64,000 nt of DNA from positions 94,771 to 158,770 of the forward strand of contig DASWKR010000030.1 in the NCBI GenBank assembly GCA_036396535.1, in the 5' to 3' direction. Numbering within the stretch: position 1 is the first letter of the stretch; each line of letters starts with the position of its first letter. This document shows, piece by piece, positions 1-8,182 of the stretch. This DNA comes from Acidimicrobiia bacterium (GTDB lineage: Bacteria > Actinomycetota > Acidimicrobiia > Spongiisociales > UBA5794). The translations under genes and the position numbers were made by a program. The notes below the pieces were generated by a model. The model searched no databases, was not told the origin of the DNA, and saw only the letters and a list, made by a program, of their open reading frames with translations.

Positions 1-120
1 CGCGATCCCGTGGGCGCCTTTCCCTTGTTCGTCCTGCTCGGGGTCGTCGCCATGGTCATCGGCGCTGCCGGGGGCGCACTCGCCGAGTGGCGGATCGTCG
101 ATCGTGACGAGGGCGCATGA
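1..120 (+). CDS. C-terminal end of a membrane protein (5' truncated)
   Basis: The frame is open from the first base and stops with TGA at 118-120, leaving 39 residues. About 20 hydrophobic residues (LFVLLGVVAMVIGAAGGAL) form one transmembrane helix, followed by a short charged tail (EWRIVDRDEGA) that would lie outside the bilayer. The rest lies to the left of the window, so the family cannot be named. The stop comes only about 40 bases before RNase P RNA on the same strand, so the rnpB promoter must lie inside or just after this gene. Confidence 0.6.
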   Translation, partial: RDPVGAFPLFVLLGVVAMVIGAAGGALAEWRIVDRDEGA

Positions 121-148
121 CACCGGGCTGGAACTGGCCGTACGTGAG

Positions 149-154
149 TATCGT
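149..154 (+). promoter_or_regulatory. Possible -10 element for rnpB
   Basis: TATCGT fits the actinobacterial TANNNT -10 pattern and ends 9 bases before the predicted 5' end of RNase P RNA, the expected distance. No convincing -35 hexamer is seen. The same hexamer occurs upstream of ilvC (17769-17774) and infA (48147-48152), which lends weak support. Confidence 0.35.
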
Positions 155-163
155 TTCGACGGT

Positions 164-477
164 CGAGTCCGGGAGACGGCCGCGGCCGCGAGGCCGAGGA
201 AAGTCCGGACTCCACAGGGCACGGTGCTGGCTAACGGCCAGGCGGGGCGACCCGACGGACAGTGCAACAGAGAGCAGACCGCCGATGGGCTTCGGCCACA
301 GGCAAGGGTGAAACGGTGGTGTAAGAGACCACCAGCGCCTCGGGTGACCGGGACGGCTCTGTAAACCCCACCGGGAGCAAGGCCAAGCAGGGACAGGGTG
401 GCCCGCCCGTCACGTCCCAGGTGGGCCGCTCAGATAGATGGCCGTCCTCGACAGAATCCGGCTTACACCCGGACTCG
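164..477 (+). ncRNA. rnpB: RNase P RNA (bacterial type A-like)
   Basis: This is the catalytic RNA that matures tRNA 5' ends. The ends are set by helix P1: CGAGTCCGGG at 164-173 pairs with CCCGGACTCG at 468-477. The universal core is visible: GAGGAAAGTCCGGACTCC near the 5' end, the ACAGTGCAACAGAGAG segment at about 260-275, GGGTGAAACGGTGGTGTAAGAGACC in the middle, and the 3' conserved AGATAGATGGCC plus GACAGAATCCGGCTTAC. At about 314 nt it is shorter than many actinobacterial examples, which suggests reduced peripheral helices. Apparent ORFs inside it are chance. Confidence 0.95.
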
Positions 478-522
478 GCGCCGTGAGCCCGGAGCTTCGA
501 GCTTCGGGCTCACCGCTTCCGG

Positions 523-1338
523 TCAGCCTTCGCTCACACCGGCGGTCGCCATCGGAGGTGCGTCGACCGCATCGTCCGACACGTACCACAGCGCCAGGTA
601 GCCGGCGGGGGTGACCGCCCCGTTCGTGAGAGCAGTGATCTGGACGCGCACGTCGACGACGCGGCCGGCTCCTCCATGCATCCGCACATCGACCTCACGT
701 ATCGACGTTCCGGCGCGCCGCGACAGGATGGGTTCCCACAAGTCGACGTCGTCTGCGACAGTCAGATCCGTGACCTTCTGCCCGACGAGCCCTTCGCCGT
801 CGAGGTGCATCCACTCGGCAAGCGACGGCTCCGCCAGCCTGATCGTCCCTGCGGTGTCGAGCACGGCGAGGCCAGCCGCCGACTGGGTCACCGTCGGCTG
901 GGTCGGTTCGGCGTCCTGTCCGAGCTCCGTTGCCTTGCGACGGATGGCGAATCGAATCGACCTGGCGAGCTGGTCTGGTGTGACGACCCCTTTGGTGAGG
1001 TAGTCCTCGGCTCCCTCGTCGACGGCAGCCAGGGCCAGCGAGTCGTCCTCGTGGGCGCTCAGCACGACGATCGGGACGTCGGGGTAGGCGCCGTGGACGG
1101 CCTTGACACTGTCCAGGTGGTCGGCGTCGGGAAGGATGAGATCGAGCAGAACGCAGTCCGGCCGCTGCTCTCCGAGCTCCCGGAGGGCGGTGTCGAGCCG
1201 CATGGCCGTACGAACGGAGTCGCCGTCCGGCCAGATCTCGGACAGCATCGACTGCACGAGGCGAATGTGCAGCGAGTTGTCCTCGACGAGCAACAGATCG
1301 GGCATCGAGTCGTTCACACGATTCGAGTTCTCCGTCAT
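523..1338 (-). CDS. Response regulator with REC and PAS domains
   Basis: 271 residues from ATG 1338, chosen over GTG 1344 because an AGGTG ribosome site lies 5 bases upstream. Residues about 13-130 are a CheY-like receiver: acidic pocket E19-D20, phosphoacceptor D66 in VLLDLILPD, S94 and K116. Residues about 145-250 look like a PAS fold that may bind a small ligand or partner. There is no DNA-binding or catalytic output domain, so it probably works by protein contact inside a phosphorelay. No histidine kinase is adjacent, so its partner is unknown. It reads toward rnpB and shares no operon with the aquaporin gene, from which it is separated by a strong hairpin. Confidence 0.85.
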   Translation of the reverse strand: MTENSNRVNDSMPDLLLVEDNSLHIRLVQSMLSEIWPDGDSVRTAMRLDTALRELGEQRPDCVLLDLILPDADHLDSVKAVHGAYPDVPIVVLSAHEDDSLALAAVDEGAEDYLTKGVVTPDQLARSIRFAIRRKATELGQDAEPTQPTVTQSAAGLAVLDTAGTIRLAEPSLAEWMHLDGEGLVGQKVTDLTVADDVDLWEPILSRRAGTSIREVDVRMHGGAGRVVDVRVQITALTNGAVTPAGYLALWYVSDDAVDAPPMATAGVSEG

Positions 1339-1436
1339 CAACACCTACTCGTTCTGCGCTCCACGGGAGCGTGGGGCGGGTTCCATTGTTTGTCGGTTGC
1401 CGTCGCCGTCAGCTTGAGGTGCGATGAGCCGGAATG

Positions 1437-1464
1437 ACGGCGGGCCCCTTCCGGGGCCCGCCGT
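1437..1464 (-). terminator. Strong hairpin after the aquaporin gene
   Basis: A perfect 12-bp stem (ACGGCGGGCCCC at 1437-1448, GGGGCCCGCCGT at 1453-1464) closes a TTCC loop. It lies 24 bases past the aquaporin stop codon. No T-tract follows on the minus strand, so it would be the T-less type common in high-GC actinomycetes. Confidence 0.7.
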
Positions 1465-1488
1465 CGATCTCGAGTGGCTCTGGTCCGC

Positions 1489-2151
1489 TCAGGTCAGTTC
1501 CCGCTCGCCGATCTCGACGGTGATCGCCTTGTACACGATCCAGCCGAGCGCTGCTCCGATGAACGGAGCCGTCACGTAGATCCAGAAGTCTCCGAACTCG
1601 CCGCCCACGAGAGCCGACCCGAGAGACCGTGCCGGATTCACGGAGGCGCCCGTGAGCGGAGCGGCCGCCAGGTGGATGGCAACCAGCGTGAGCGAGATGC
1701 CGAGGAATGCCGTGTTCCGGTTCGCCTCGCTGGCGGTCACCTTGAGGATCACGCCGACGAACAGTCCGGTGAGCAGTATCTCGAGCATGAACGCCCCTCC
1801 CACGGAGGCTGCCCCCGGCCTGGTGACAGTTCCGGCGACAGCGTCCTGACTGGACGCCCCGAGGATCGCCACCATCGCGATCGAAGCGCCCCCAGCCTGG
1901 CTGATGACGTATTGGATGAACGTGTTCGTGTCGATCCGTTTGTCGAGCAACGCCCCCAGGCTCACGGCCGGATTGAAATGACCGCCCGAAACCTCACCGA
2001 AGGCGTAAAGCCCCACCAGCAGAGCAAGTCCGAACCCGAGCGAGAGGACCGTCAGGTCCCCTTGTCCGGCGAGAATGCTGAGACCGCCGATGAACACGAG
2101 GGCAAAGGTGCCCATGACCTCGGCGATCCACGTACGAGTGCTGTCGGACAT
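1489..2151 (-). CDS. aqpZ: Aquaporin (MIP family, water-channel type)
   Basis: 220 residues from ATG 2151, preceded by GAAGGAGAAC. It forms a six-helix channel for water across the cytoplasmic membrane. Both hallmark half-helix motifs are present: NPA at residues 60-62 (GGHFNPAVS) and 172-174 (ASVNPARS, with the selectivity-filter Arg175). His160 lies at the position of the selectivity-filter His of E. coli AqpZ, favouring water over glycerol, although the AqpZ Thr183 equivalent is Ala169. Length is normal. An upstream in-frame extension to 2241 is open but lacks family similarity. The gene stands alone with its own hairpin terminator. Confidence 0.92.
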   Translation of the reverse strand: MSDSTRTWIAEVMGTFALVFIGGLSILAGQGDLTVLSLGFGLALLVGLYAFGEVSGGHFNPAVSLGALLDKRIDTNTFIQYVISQAGGASIAMVAILGASSQDAVAGTVTRPGAASVGGAFMLEILLTGLFVGVILKVTASEANRNTAFLGISLTLVAIHLAAAPLTGASVNPARSLGSALVGGEFGDFWIYVTAPFIGAALGWIVYKAITVEIGERELT

Positions 2152-2244
2152 GGAGTTCTCCTTCTGTCCGTCGGGAGCAGCCGACCTGCTCCGATCTTCC
2201 CTCACACGTTCGACTCTGGTCGATGACAACTGGTTTCCCAAGGA

Positions 2245-2931
2245 TCATGCCGAGTCGACCGCCTCCTGCAACACGTCGACGGCCTCTTCGACGTCGGCGG
2301 CCGCATCCGGCTGCGACGCGACCAGCTCGAGCGAAGGGAGCACCGCATCGGCGATGACCTCGAACAGCACGGCGCGGGCCTCCTCGGTTCCGGTCAACTC
2401 GGGGAGGGTCCCGAACTGCGTGCTCAGTGCGCTCGCGAGCGTTCCGACGAGGTCGACCTGCCATTGCCCGTTCGAGGCGAGACGGGTGACAATCCTGGCG
2501 GCGCCCTGCGTCCCGGTCACATCGACGAATGCGAAGCTCCTGCCGTCGGCAGTGATCTCCTCGAACTCACCAACCTCGACTGCAGCAAGGCTGCCTGCGT
2601 CGAACTCGTCGAACGCCTCGCGAAACGAGCGCCAGTACTGGTCGGCGAGGTCGTCGGGGAGTCCGCCGGTCGCCGCGGCTGCGAGCTGATCTGCGTCGAA
2701 CCCGTTCTCGAGGGCGACGACGACGGCCTCGCCCCTCCGTTCGACGACCCGGTCGATCTCGGCGAGGTCTGCCTGCGCAACCGCCTCCAGCCAGACACGC
2801 ACCGCAGCCGTCGGAAAATTGGCAGGGACTTGCGACGTCGTTGTCGGGCGCTCGGCGCCTCCGCACGCCCCGCTGGAGAGCGCCACAACGGCGACCACCG
2901 CAAGACGCCGGATCCGGCGCGTGCGAGGCAC
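2245..2931 (-). CDS. Predicted secreted lipoprotein, function unknown
   Basis: About 228 residues if GTG 2931 is the start. That start gives a standard lipoprotein signal: basic PRTRRIRR, hydrophobic LAVVAVVAL, then SSGAC with the lipidated Cys at residue 23 (position -3 is Ser, so the lipobox is imperfect). ATG 2985 is the alternative, and neither start has a clear ribosome site. The mature part is acidic and mostly helical, with Ala/Glu/Asp-rich segments and a short Thr/Ser-rich spacer just after the Cys. I do not recognise a family. Its stop is 93 bases upstream of the aquaporin start, in the same direction. Confidence 0.6.
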   Translation of the reverse strand: MPRTRRIRRLAVVAVVALSSGACGGAERPTTTSQVPANFPTAAVRVWLEAVAQADLAEIDRVVERRGEAVVVALENGFDADQLAAAATGGLPDDLADQYWRSFREAFDEFDAGSLAAVEVGEFEEITADGRSFAFVDVTGTQGAARIVTRLASNGQWQVDLVGTLASALSTQFGTLPELTGTEEARAVLFEVIADAVLPSLELVASQPDAAADVEEAVDVLQEAVDSA

Positions 2932-3051
2932 GTCTACGTGGGGGGTGCCGCGTGCTGCGCGCTGCAGCGTGGCGCCGGCTCGCATCGGCGCAAGGGTAGG
3001 AGGGTGCAGACGAACCTCCAATCGGTCGGCCTCCCGGCGTTCGAGCGCCGG

Positions 3052-3582
3052 TCATCGCCCGATAGGAACCGCGATGACGCCGTCCGCCAGGAAACGCCGC
3101 CTCACCTCACGGCCACCGAGACCTCCTCTCACGTACAACCACGCCAGGTATGCGGCGCCGAGCAGCTCCTCGATCCAGACGATCGGGTTCGTGAGGAGGC
3201 TCCCGAGATAGGTCCCGGCTGAGGCGGCGATGTTCGGCGAGAAGTCGAGTCCGAGCATCGGCCACCACAGCGTCTCGGGGTCGCTCCACATCCCGTCGAG
3301 GAAGAGGTGGACCAACATGCCGACGGCGAGCGGCATCCACCTCTTGCGGGGCCTCCCTCGCCTCGTCGCCATCAGCACGGCGATCATCGCTACGGTCGCC
3401 GCCAGCAAGCAGTGCGCGATGAGCCTGGTCGATCGGAGCGAGTCGAAGAAGATCAGGGCGACCGGCTTGTCGACGAGGTCGGGCAGGATGGCGCCGACGA
3501 AGAGGAGCCTGAGGTCCATTCGCTCGTCGCGGAAGGCGTATCGGACGATGGCGGTCGTGGCTCCGAGGTGCCAGAGCAGCAT
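3052..3582 (-). CDS. DUF457/YdjM-like membrane protein (putative metal-dependent hydrolase)
   Basis: 176 residues with about four hydrophobic helices. The family (DUF457, LexA-regulated YdjM in E. coli) is an inner-membrane group thought to bind metal; biochemical activity is unproven. The motif GAILPDLVDKP near residue 31, the following AHCLL segment and HLFLDGMW near residue 91 match the conserved Asp/His pattern. It starts at ATG 3582, three bases after the zinc-ribbon gene's stop, so it probably belongs to the same transcript as that gene and Nif3. A function in the Nif3 neighbourhood cannot be inferred. Confidence 0.75.
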   Translation of the reverse strand: MLLWHLGATTAIVRYAFRDERMDLRLLFVGAILPDLVDKPVALIFFDSLRSTRLIAHCLLAATVAMIAVLMATRRGRPRKRWMPLAVGMLVHLFLDGMWSDPETLWWPMLGLDFSPNIAASAGTYLGSLLTNPIVWIEELLGAAYLAWLYVRGGLGGREVRRRFLADGVIAVPIGR

Positions 3583-3585
3583 GTG

Positions 3586-4296
3586 TCAGGGGACGAGGAT
3601 CCGCCTGCAATGGATGCAGCGCGGGGGGTCGGATCGTTTCGCCTCGAGCTGCTCCGCTTCGGTGAGCACCAGGTGGCAACCGCCGCAGGTGCCCTCGGTG
3701 AGCCGGCCGACGGCGACCCCCTCCTTCGAGCCACGCAGCTCGTCGTACAGCTCGAGCAGGTCGTCGGCGATCAGCGGGATGATGTCTGCCTTCTTCGCCT
3801 CGCGGTCCGCCAGCTCGGCATCGATCACTTGCCACACCTCCGAGATGGACGCCTCGAGGCCGGCCTTGTCTGTATCGGCAGCCACCTTGTGGTCGCCGAT
3901 CTCGGCGACCAGCTTCTCGCCCTGGTCGCGCTTCTCCATCAGCTCGAGGATCTCGTCCTCCATCTCACCGTTCTTGCGGACGAGCATCGCCACCTGCTGC
4001 CTCAAAAAGTCGGCATCCCGGGCGCTGAGACCGCCTGCATACAGGCGGTTCTGCTCTGCCGCCAGCTTCGTCTCGGCAAGCTCGAGCTCTCCAGAGGTCT
4101 TGTCGAGCGCGAGCGTCGTGTCTCGGAGCGCCGCATTGGCTGCCTGGTGCTCCTCAGCGAGTGCCGCCGCCTTGGCCGCAGCGTTGCGATAGCGCTCGAG
4201 CTCTGGAAGCGAGGCACGCTCATTGAGTAGCCGGTCGATCTGGAGATCGACCTCCTGCAGTTCGAGGAGGTCGGCGAGGCTCTCCAGCTCCCGCAT
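3586..4296 (-). CDS. Coiled-coil protein with C-terminal C4 zinc ribbon
   Basis: 236 residues. ATG 4296 is preferred: GGAGG lies 8 bases upstream and the codon overlaps the Nif3 stop by one base (TGATG). Residues about 1-175 are a long helical coiled-coil hairpin rich in Glu/Leu/Ala. Residues about 195-236 carry CGGCH and CIHC, a four-Cys zinc ribbon. This matches the conserved bacterial family (like H. pylori HP0958 / Chlamydia CT398) that is regularly adjacent to Nif3; HP0958 acts in flagellar and RNA handling, but the actinobacterial role is unknown. Translational coupling to Nif3 suggests they work together. Confidence 0.85.
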   Translation of the reverse strand: MRELESLADLLELQEVDLQIDRLLNERASLPELERYRNAAAKAAALAEEHQAANAALRDTTLALDKTSGELELAETKLAAEQNRLYAGGLSARDADFLRQQVAMLVRKNGEMEDEILELMEKRDQGEKLVAEIGDHKVAADTDKAGLEASISEVWQVIDAELADREAKKADIIPLIADDLLELYDELRGSKEGVAVGRLTEGTCGGCHLVLTEAEQLEAKRSDPPRCIHCRRILVP

Positions 4297-5330
4297 CAGG
4301 CCTGCCTCCACGGTGTCACTTCGATTCCTGTCAAGTCGACGACGTCGTCGTGCATCTCGCAGATGGCAGCGTACAACGCCGCGATGCCGGGTCTTTCTGT
4401 CTCGACGTGGCCCGGGTCGATGATCCTGAGGCCTCGATCGAGAGCGGCGCGGGCTCGGTGGTGGATGACGTCTCCCGTCACCAGGACGTCGACTCCCGGA
4501 GGCACCTGCGAGATGAGTGACGACCCGGACCCCGGGACCACTGCGATCGTGGTCACCACGTCTGTGGGGTCTCCCGCAACGCGAATCGCACCGCCGATGC
4601 GATCGGCAACGACGGCTGCGAGATCACCGAGAGTCGCCGGGGCGCCCAGCGATCCGCACCTGCCCACGAAGGAGGCGCTCGGCTTGACATCGACGACCCG
4701 GTACGCCGGATCGGCGTCGGGGTGTGCGGCTGCCATCGCGGTGACGACTCGATCGACTGCCGGCGCCTCGACGAGCATCTCGACGTTGACGGTCGGCTCG
4801 TCACCCCCGCCGGCAGCGGCCACCGGTGCGATGCCGAACGGGGCGGCCGGAGTCGCCCCGGCGTCTGTCATAGCCGCCTCGACGGCGGAGGCGGCGGGAA
4901 CGGGGACGATCACCGTCACGGCGCACGAGTCCGCCGGCCACAGCGGCCCGAACCCGGTGACTTCCTCGAGGCTGAGAGACGCCGCCAGGGCGTCGGCGGC
5001 GCCGCCCGGAGCGACGTCGAACGCGGTGTGGACGACAGCGACGGCAACGCCGGCCCTCACGAGGCGAAACGCCCTGCCCTCAGGGCGCCGGCCTGCCACG
5101 AACGTCGCCACGTCACCGAAGAGCAGCGGGTGGTATGCGACGGCGAGGTCGACCGGATCGGACTCGAGCGCCGCCACGACGCCCTCCGTGAGCTCGTGGC
5201 AGACGGCCACCTTGGCGACCGGCGCCCCCGGGTCTCCGAGTTGAAGGCCAACGGGATCCCACCCCGCTGCCTTGTCGAACGGAACGACGCGTTTCAACGA
5301 GGCCAGCAGGTCGCCTACCGTCTGAGTCAC
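4296..5330 (-). CDS. Nif3-like dinuclear metal-centre protein with PII-like insert
   Basis: 344 residues from GTG 5330. A much longer open frame continues upstream to 5921 but is antisense to msrA. Family members form a toroidal hexamer with a two-metal site; the reaction is debated (GTP cyclohydrolase-I type 2 annotation, folate or NAD hydrate proposals). Visible metal-site motifs are HPLLFG (His67), HTAFD and the C-terminal GDVIHH and GHVETE. The usual His-His-Pro is Tyr-His-Pro here, so one ligand may be lost. Residues about 130-235 form the extra PII/CutA-like domain of the longer YqfO-type proteins. It heads the operon with the zinc-ribbon and DUF457 genes. Confidence 0.88.
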   Translation of the reverse strand: MTQTVGDLLASLKRVVPFDKAAGWDPVGLQLGDPGAPVAKVAVCHELTEGVVAALESDPVDLAVAYHPLLFGDVATFVAGRRPEGRAFRLVRAGVAVAVVHTAFDVAPGGAADALAASLSLEEVTGFGPLWPADSCAVTVIVPVPAASAVEAAMTDAGATPAAPFGIAPVAAAGGGDEPTVNVEMLVEAPAVDRVVTAMAAAHPDADPAYRVVDVKPSASFVGRCGSLGAPATLGDLAAVVADRIGGAIRVAGDPTDVVTTIAVVPGSGSSLISQVPPGVDVLVTGDVIHHRARAALDRGLRIIDPGHVETERPGIAALYAAICEMHDDVVDLTGIEVTPWRQA

Positions 5331-5434
5331 ACGGCCGATGGTAACGACGTCGGACGTGGCGCCGTTCACGGAACGTTCAGGAACACCGCGCCACCGGCGC
5401 CGGTTCTCGTGACCGATCACACAAGGAGCTGAAC

Positions 5435-6079
5435 ATGGTGTTTGGACGCAAGGCTGCCGAGATGCCGACGGCCGAGACCGCCCTCCCCGGTCGCCCGACC
5501 GAGATGCCCGTTCCGGATTCTCACTACGTGAACGGCAACCGCATCGTCCCCCCCTTCCCCGACGGGATGGAGATCGCCTACTTCGGGATGGGCTGCTTCT
5601 GGGGCGCCGAGCGCATCTTCTGGGAGACGGACGGGGTCTATGCAACGGCCGCCGGCTATGCCGGCGGGTTGACCCCGAACCCGACATACGAAGAGGTCTG
5701 CTCGGGACGAACAGGGCACACGGAGGCCGTGATCGTGGTGTACGACCCCATGACGGTTGGCTACGAGGAGCTGTTGGCGGCGTTCTGGGAGAACCACGAC
5801 CCGACGACCCCGAATCGCCAGGGCAACGACGTCGGCACGCAGTACCGCTCGGCCATCTACTGGACGAACGAGCAGCAACGCAAGGAAGCGGAGTCCAGCA
5901 GGGACGCCTACCAGGACTCACTGACCGCAGCGGGCTTCGGATCGATCACGACGGAGCTCGAGCAGGCAGGACCGTTCTACTACGCCGAGACCTACCACCA
6001 GCAGTACCTGGCGAAGAACCCGAACGGCTACTGCAACCACGGCTTCTGCCAGGTGAGATACGAGAGGGCGGAGGCCTGA
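5435..6079 (+). CDS. msrA: Peptide-methionine (S)-S-oxide reductase MsrA
   Basis: 214 residues from ATG 5435, with AAGGAG 7 bases upstream. The enzyme reduces the S-sulfoxide of methionine, free or in protein, and repairs oxidative damage. The catalytic Cys54 lies in [10 protein letters not shown], and the C-terminal CNHGFC (Cys200, Cys205) supplies resolving cysteines that are recycled by thioredoxin. The internal [21 protein letters not shown] and [11 protein letters not shown] blocks are all conserved. The roughly 40-residue N-terminal extension before the core is typical of longer MsrA forms and carries no signal peptide, so it is cytoplasmic. It is divergent from Nif3 and has its own transcript. 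No msrB is nearby. Confidence 0.95.
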   Translation: MVFGRKAAEMPTAETALPGRPTEMPVPDSHYVNGNRIVPPFPDGMEIAYFGMGCFWGAERIFWETDGVYATAAGYAGGLTPNPTYEEVCSGRTGHTEAVIVVYDPMTVGYEELLAAFWENHDPTTPNRQGNDVGTQYRSAIYWTNEQQRKEAESSRDAYQDSLTAAGFGSITTELEQAGPFYYAETYHQQYLAKNPNGYCNHGFCQVRYERAEA

Positions 6080-6226
6080 TGTCGTCCGCTACGGGGGCGG
6101 AAACGCCTTAACCGCATTTCGACGGGTTCTGAACCTACCGTTAGTGTTTGTCCAGCTACTTTGGGCAGTAGCGCATCTCATGGGACGGTAGAGAAGCGCA
6201 CCAGACCGTCGAGTGGGAGACGTTCG

Positions 6227-8182
6227 ATGCGCCACCAAACCCGGGCCGGGGTGTCCACCGCGACGCTCGTCCTCACGCTCAGCCTGCTCACCGGAGTCCC
6301 CGCGGCCCAGGCCGGCGCCAAGTGCGCCGGACTCGCAGTCACCATCGCCGGTACGGCGGCCTCCGACACCATGATCGGTACGGCGGGAGCCGACGTCATC
6401 CATGGGGGCGGCGGGAACGACGTGATCGCCGGAAAGGGAGGCGACGACGTGATCTGCGGGGGCGCGGGCGACGACGAGATCTCAGGCGGCCGGGGCGACG
6501 ACCTCCTCGTTGGTGGCGCCGGCGCAGACGCCATCTCGGGCGGAGACGGCGAGGACGACATCGCCGGCAGCGCCGGTCCCGACGTGTTGAACGGTGGCGG
6601 GTCGCCCGACACGATCGCCGGCGGCAAGGGCGCCGACATCGTCAACGGTGGCCGCGGCGCCGACACCGTCGCGGGCGGGTCGGGCAACGACACGCTCCGA
6701 GGTGACCGGCACAACGACGTCATCAGGGGCGGCGGCAACGCCGACAGGCTCGTCGGCAACGCCGGGTCCGACTGGCTCAATGGCGGCAACGGCATGGACA
6801 AGGCCATAGGCGGCCCGGGGGCCGACGATTGTCTCTCGGCGATCAGGCTCGACCCGTGCGAAGGCCCCGAGTACCTGAAGACGTTCGACAGCGTCGATCC
6901 GGCAGGCCCGAAACCGTTCGAGAACTCCGAGGAGTTCAGCGTCAGCATCAACTCCCGGGTCGGCTCGACTTGGGACAAGCTGGCGCCGATGCAGGCCCAG
7001 CACGGCGCCAACTGCGACCCGCCACCTGAGACTCACAAGGTCACGAAGTACGGCGACGCGGTCTACAACTGCCGCTTCCACATGATGACCGCCGTCAGCT
7101 CCGGTAAGAAGAGCCTCCACAACTATGCGGTGGCGATGTTCTCGCCGAACCGGACGCTCGACTTCTCCGGCGGTGAGGCGACGATCCGCTTCGACGTCTC
7201 GACGTTGCGAGCATCGAAGCGCGATTGGTTCGAGATCTGGATCACGCCCTACGAGGATCTGTTGCGCATTCCCGTTCAGAAGGATCGCCCGTCCATGCAG
7301 GGCACGCCTCGCAACGGGATCATGATCGCCCTCAAGTCGTTCACCGACATCGGGTCGGTCGACGTGAAGGTCGTGAAGGACTTCCAAGTGACGGACATCG
7401 ACGGGCCGGTCGAGTGGGTCGGCTACGAGAACTTCCTGACCCCGTCGGCCACTGTTCGCTCGACGTTCGAGATCAAGCTGTCGAAGCAGCGGATCTCCGT
7501 CGGCATGCCCAACGAGAGCTTCTATTGGATCCCCAACAAGCAGATCCCTGGAGGCCTCGGCTTCGACAAGGGCATCGTCCAGTTCGGCCACAACTCGTAC
7601 GACGTCTTCGAGTGCGACGACGGGTGCTCCGTAGGGCCGAACACATGGCACTGGGACAACATCTACCTGGCGCCTTCCGAGCCCATCACGGCGCTTCCGG
7701 CCAACCGACGCCACGTCGACTCCGACACCCCGTCCTACGTCACCTTCCCGCGTAAGGCACCGGCCGGCTCGCAGCTCCAGTTCACCGGGGTCGGATTCGA
7801 CCTCGAGGTGAGCTTCGACAACGGGGCGACGTGGAAGGCGGCCAAGCTGGCCCACAACCGCAGCGCCGAGCATTGGAAGTACAAGAACTACTCCATGGGC
7901 GTCCCGAAGGGGACGAAGCGGGTGTACTTCCGGGGCGCCGACCCGTACGACGGCCATTGGCAGATCCAAGACATATCGATCCTCAACCGTGCAATCCCCC
8001 CTGGGGCTGCCGAAGCCGAGGCGCCGGTGGCAGGCGTCGATCGTCCTCCTGTGCCCGGGCTCGAGGTGGCGGCCTCCGCCGGGGCCTTCAGTGAGCTCCC
8101 GACGCCAGCAGTCACGTCACCGGCGACGGTCGATCGGCGGCGGACCGCCGTCCGCACCTGGACAGGACTGCTCAGTCCGTGA
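6227..8182 (+). CDS. Secreted RTX-repeat protein with C-terminal beta-rich domain
   Basis: 651 residues from ATG 6227, with GGGAG 9 bases upstream. Residues 1-30 are a Sec signal peptide ending near AAQAGA. Residues about 35-215 hold roughly 18 nonapeptide RTX repeats (GGxGxDxhx, as in GGGGNDVIAG), which bind calcium and fold as a beta roll outside the cell. The remaining roughly 400 residues are rich in aromatic and beta-prone sequence (repeated FEIWITPY-like strands, WHWDNIYL, GHWQIQDI), resembling a concanavalin-like or jelly-roll domain, without recognisable catalytic residues. RTX proteins usually leave by type I secretion with a C-terminal signal; here an N-terminal signal is used. The 3' end overlaps the convergent ATPase gene by 11 bases. 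Confidence 0.8.
   Translation: MRHQTRAGVSTATLVLTLSLLTGVPAAQAGAKCAGLAVTIAGTAASDTMIGTAGADVIHGGGGNDVIAGKGGDDVICGGAGDDEISGGRGDDLLVGGAGADAISGGDGEDDIAGSAGPDVLNGGGSPDTIAGGKGADIVNGGRGADTVAGGSGNDTLRGDRHNDVIRGGGNADRLVGNAGSDWLNGGNGMDKAIGGPGADDCLSAIRLDPCEGPEYLKTFDSVDPAGPKPFENSEEFSVSINSRVGSTWDKLAPMQAQHGANCDPPPETHKVTKYGDAVYNCRFHMMTAVSSGKKSLHNYAVAMFSPNRTLDFSGGEATIRFDVSTLRASKRDWFEIWITPYEDLLRIPVQKDRPSMQGTPRNGIMIALKSFTDIGSVDVKVVKDFQVTDIDGPVEWVGYENFLTPSATVRSTFEIKLSKQRISVGMPNESFYWIPNKQIPGGLGFDKGIVQFGHNSYDVFECDDGCSVGPNTWHWDNIYLAPSEPITALPANRRHVDSDTPSYVTFPRKAPAGSQLQFTGVGFDLEVSFDNGATWKAAKLAHNRSAEHWKYKNYSMGVPKGTKRVYFRGADPYDGHWQIQDISILNRAIPPGAAEAEAPVAGVDRPPVPGLEVAASAGAFSELPTPAVTSPATVDRRRTAVRTWTGLLSP

Noticed and set aside
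231..413. Small open frames inside 164-477
   Set aside because: The stretch is RNase P RNA with conserved structure.
6080..6226. AT-richer leader of the RTX gene considered as a riboswitch (c-di-GMP or c-di-AMP)
   Set aside because: A GCTAC/GTAGC mini-stem is seen, but the conserved core sequences of either class are missing.
6422..6830. Regular GG-rich repeats considered as CRISPR or DNA satellite
   Set aside because: The spacing is that of nonapeptide RTX codons, with varied DNA sequence; no direct repeats of constant sequence with spacers.
6482..7969. 495-codon minus-strand frame over the RTX gene
   Set aside because: Shadow of the repeat-rich coding sequence; no motif and no ribosome site.
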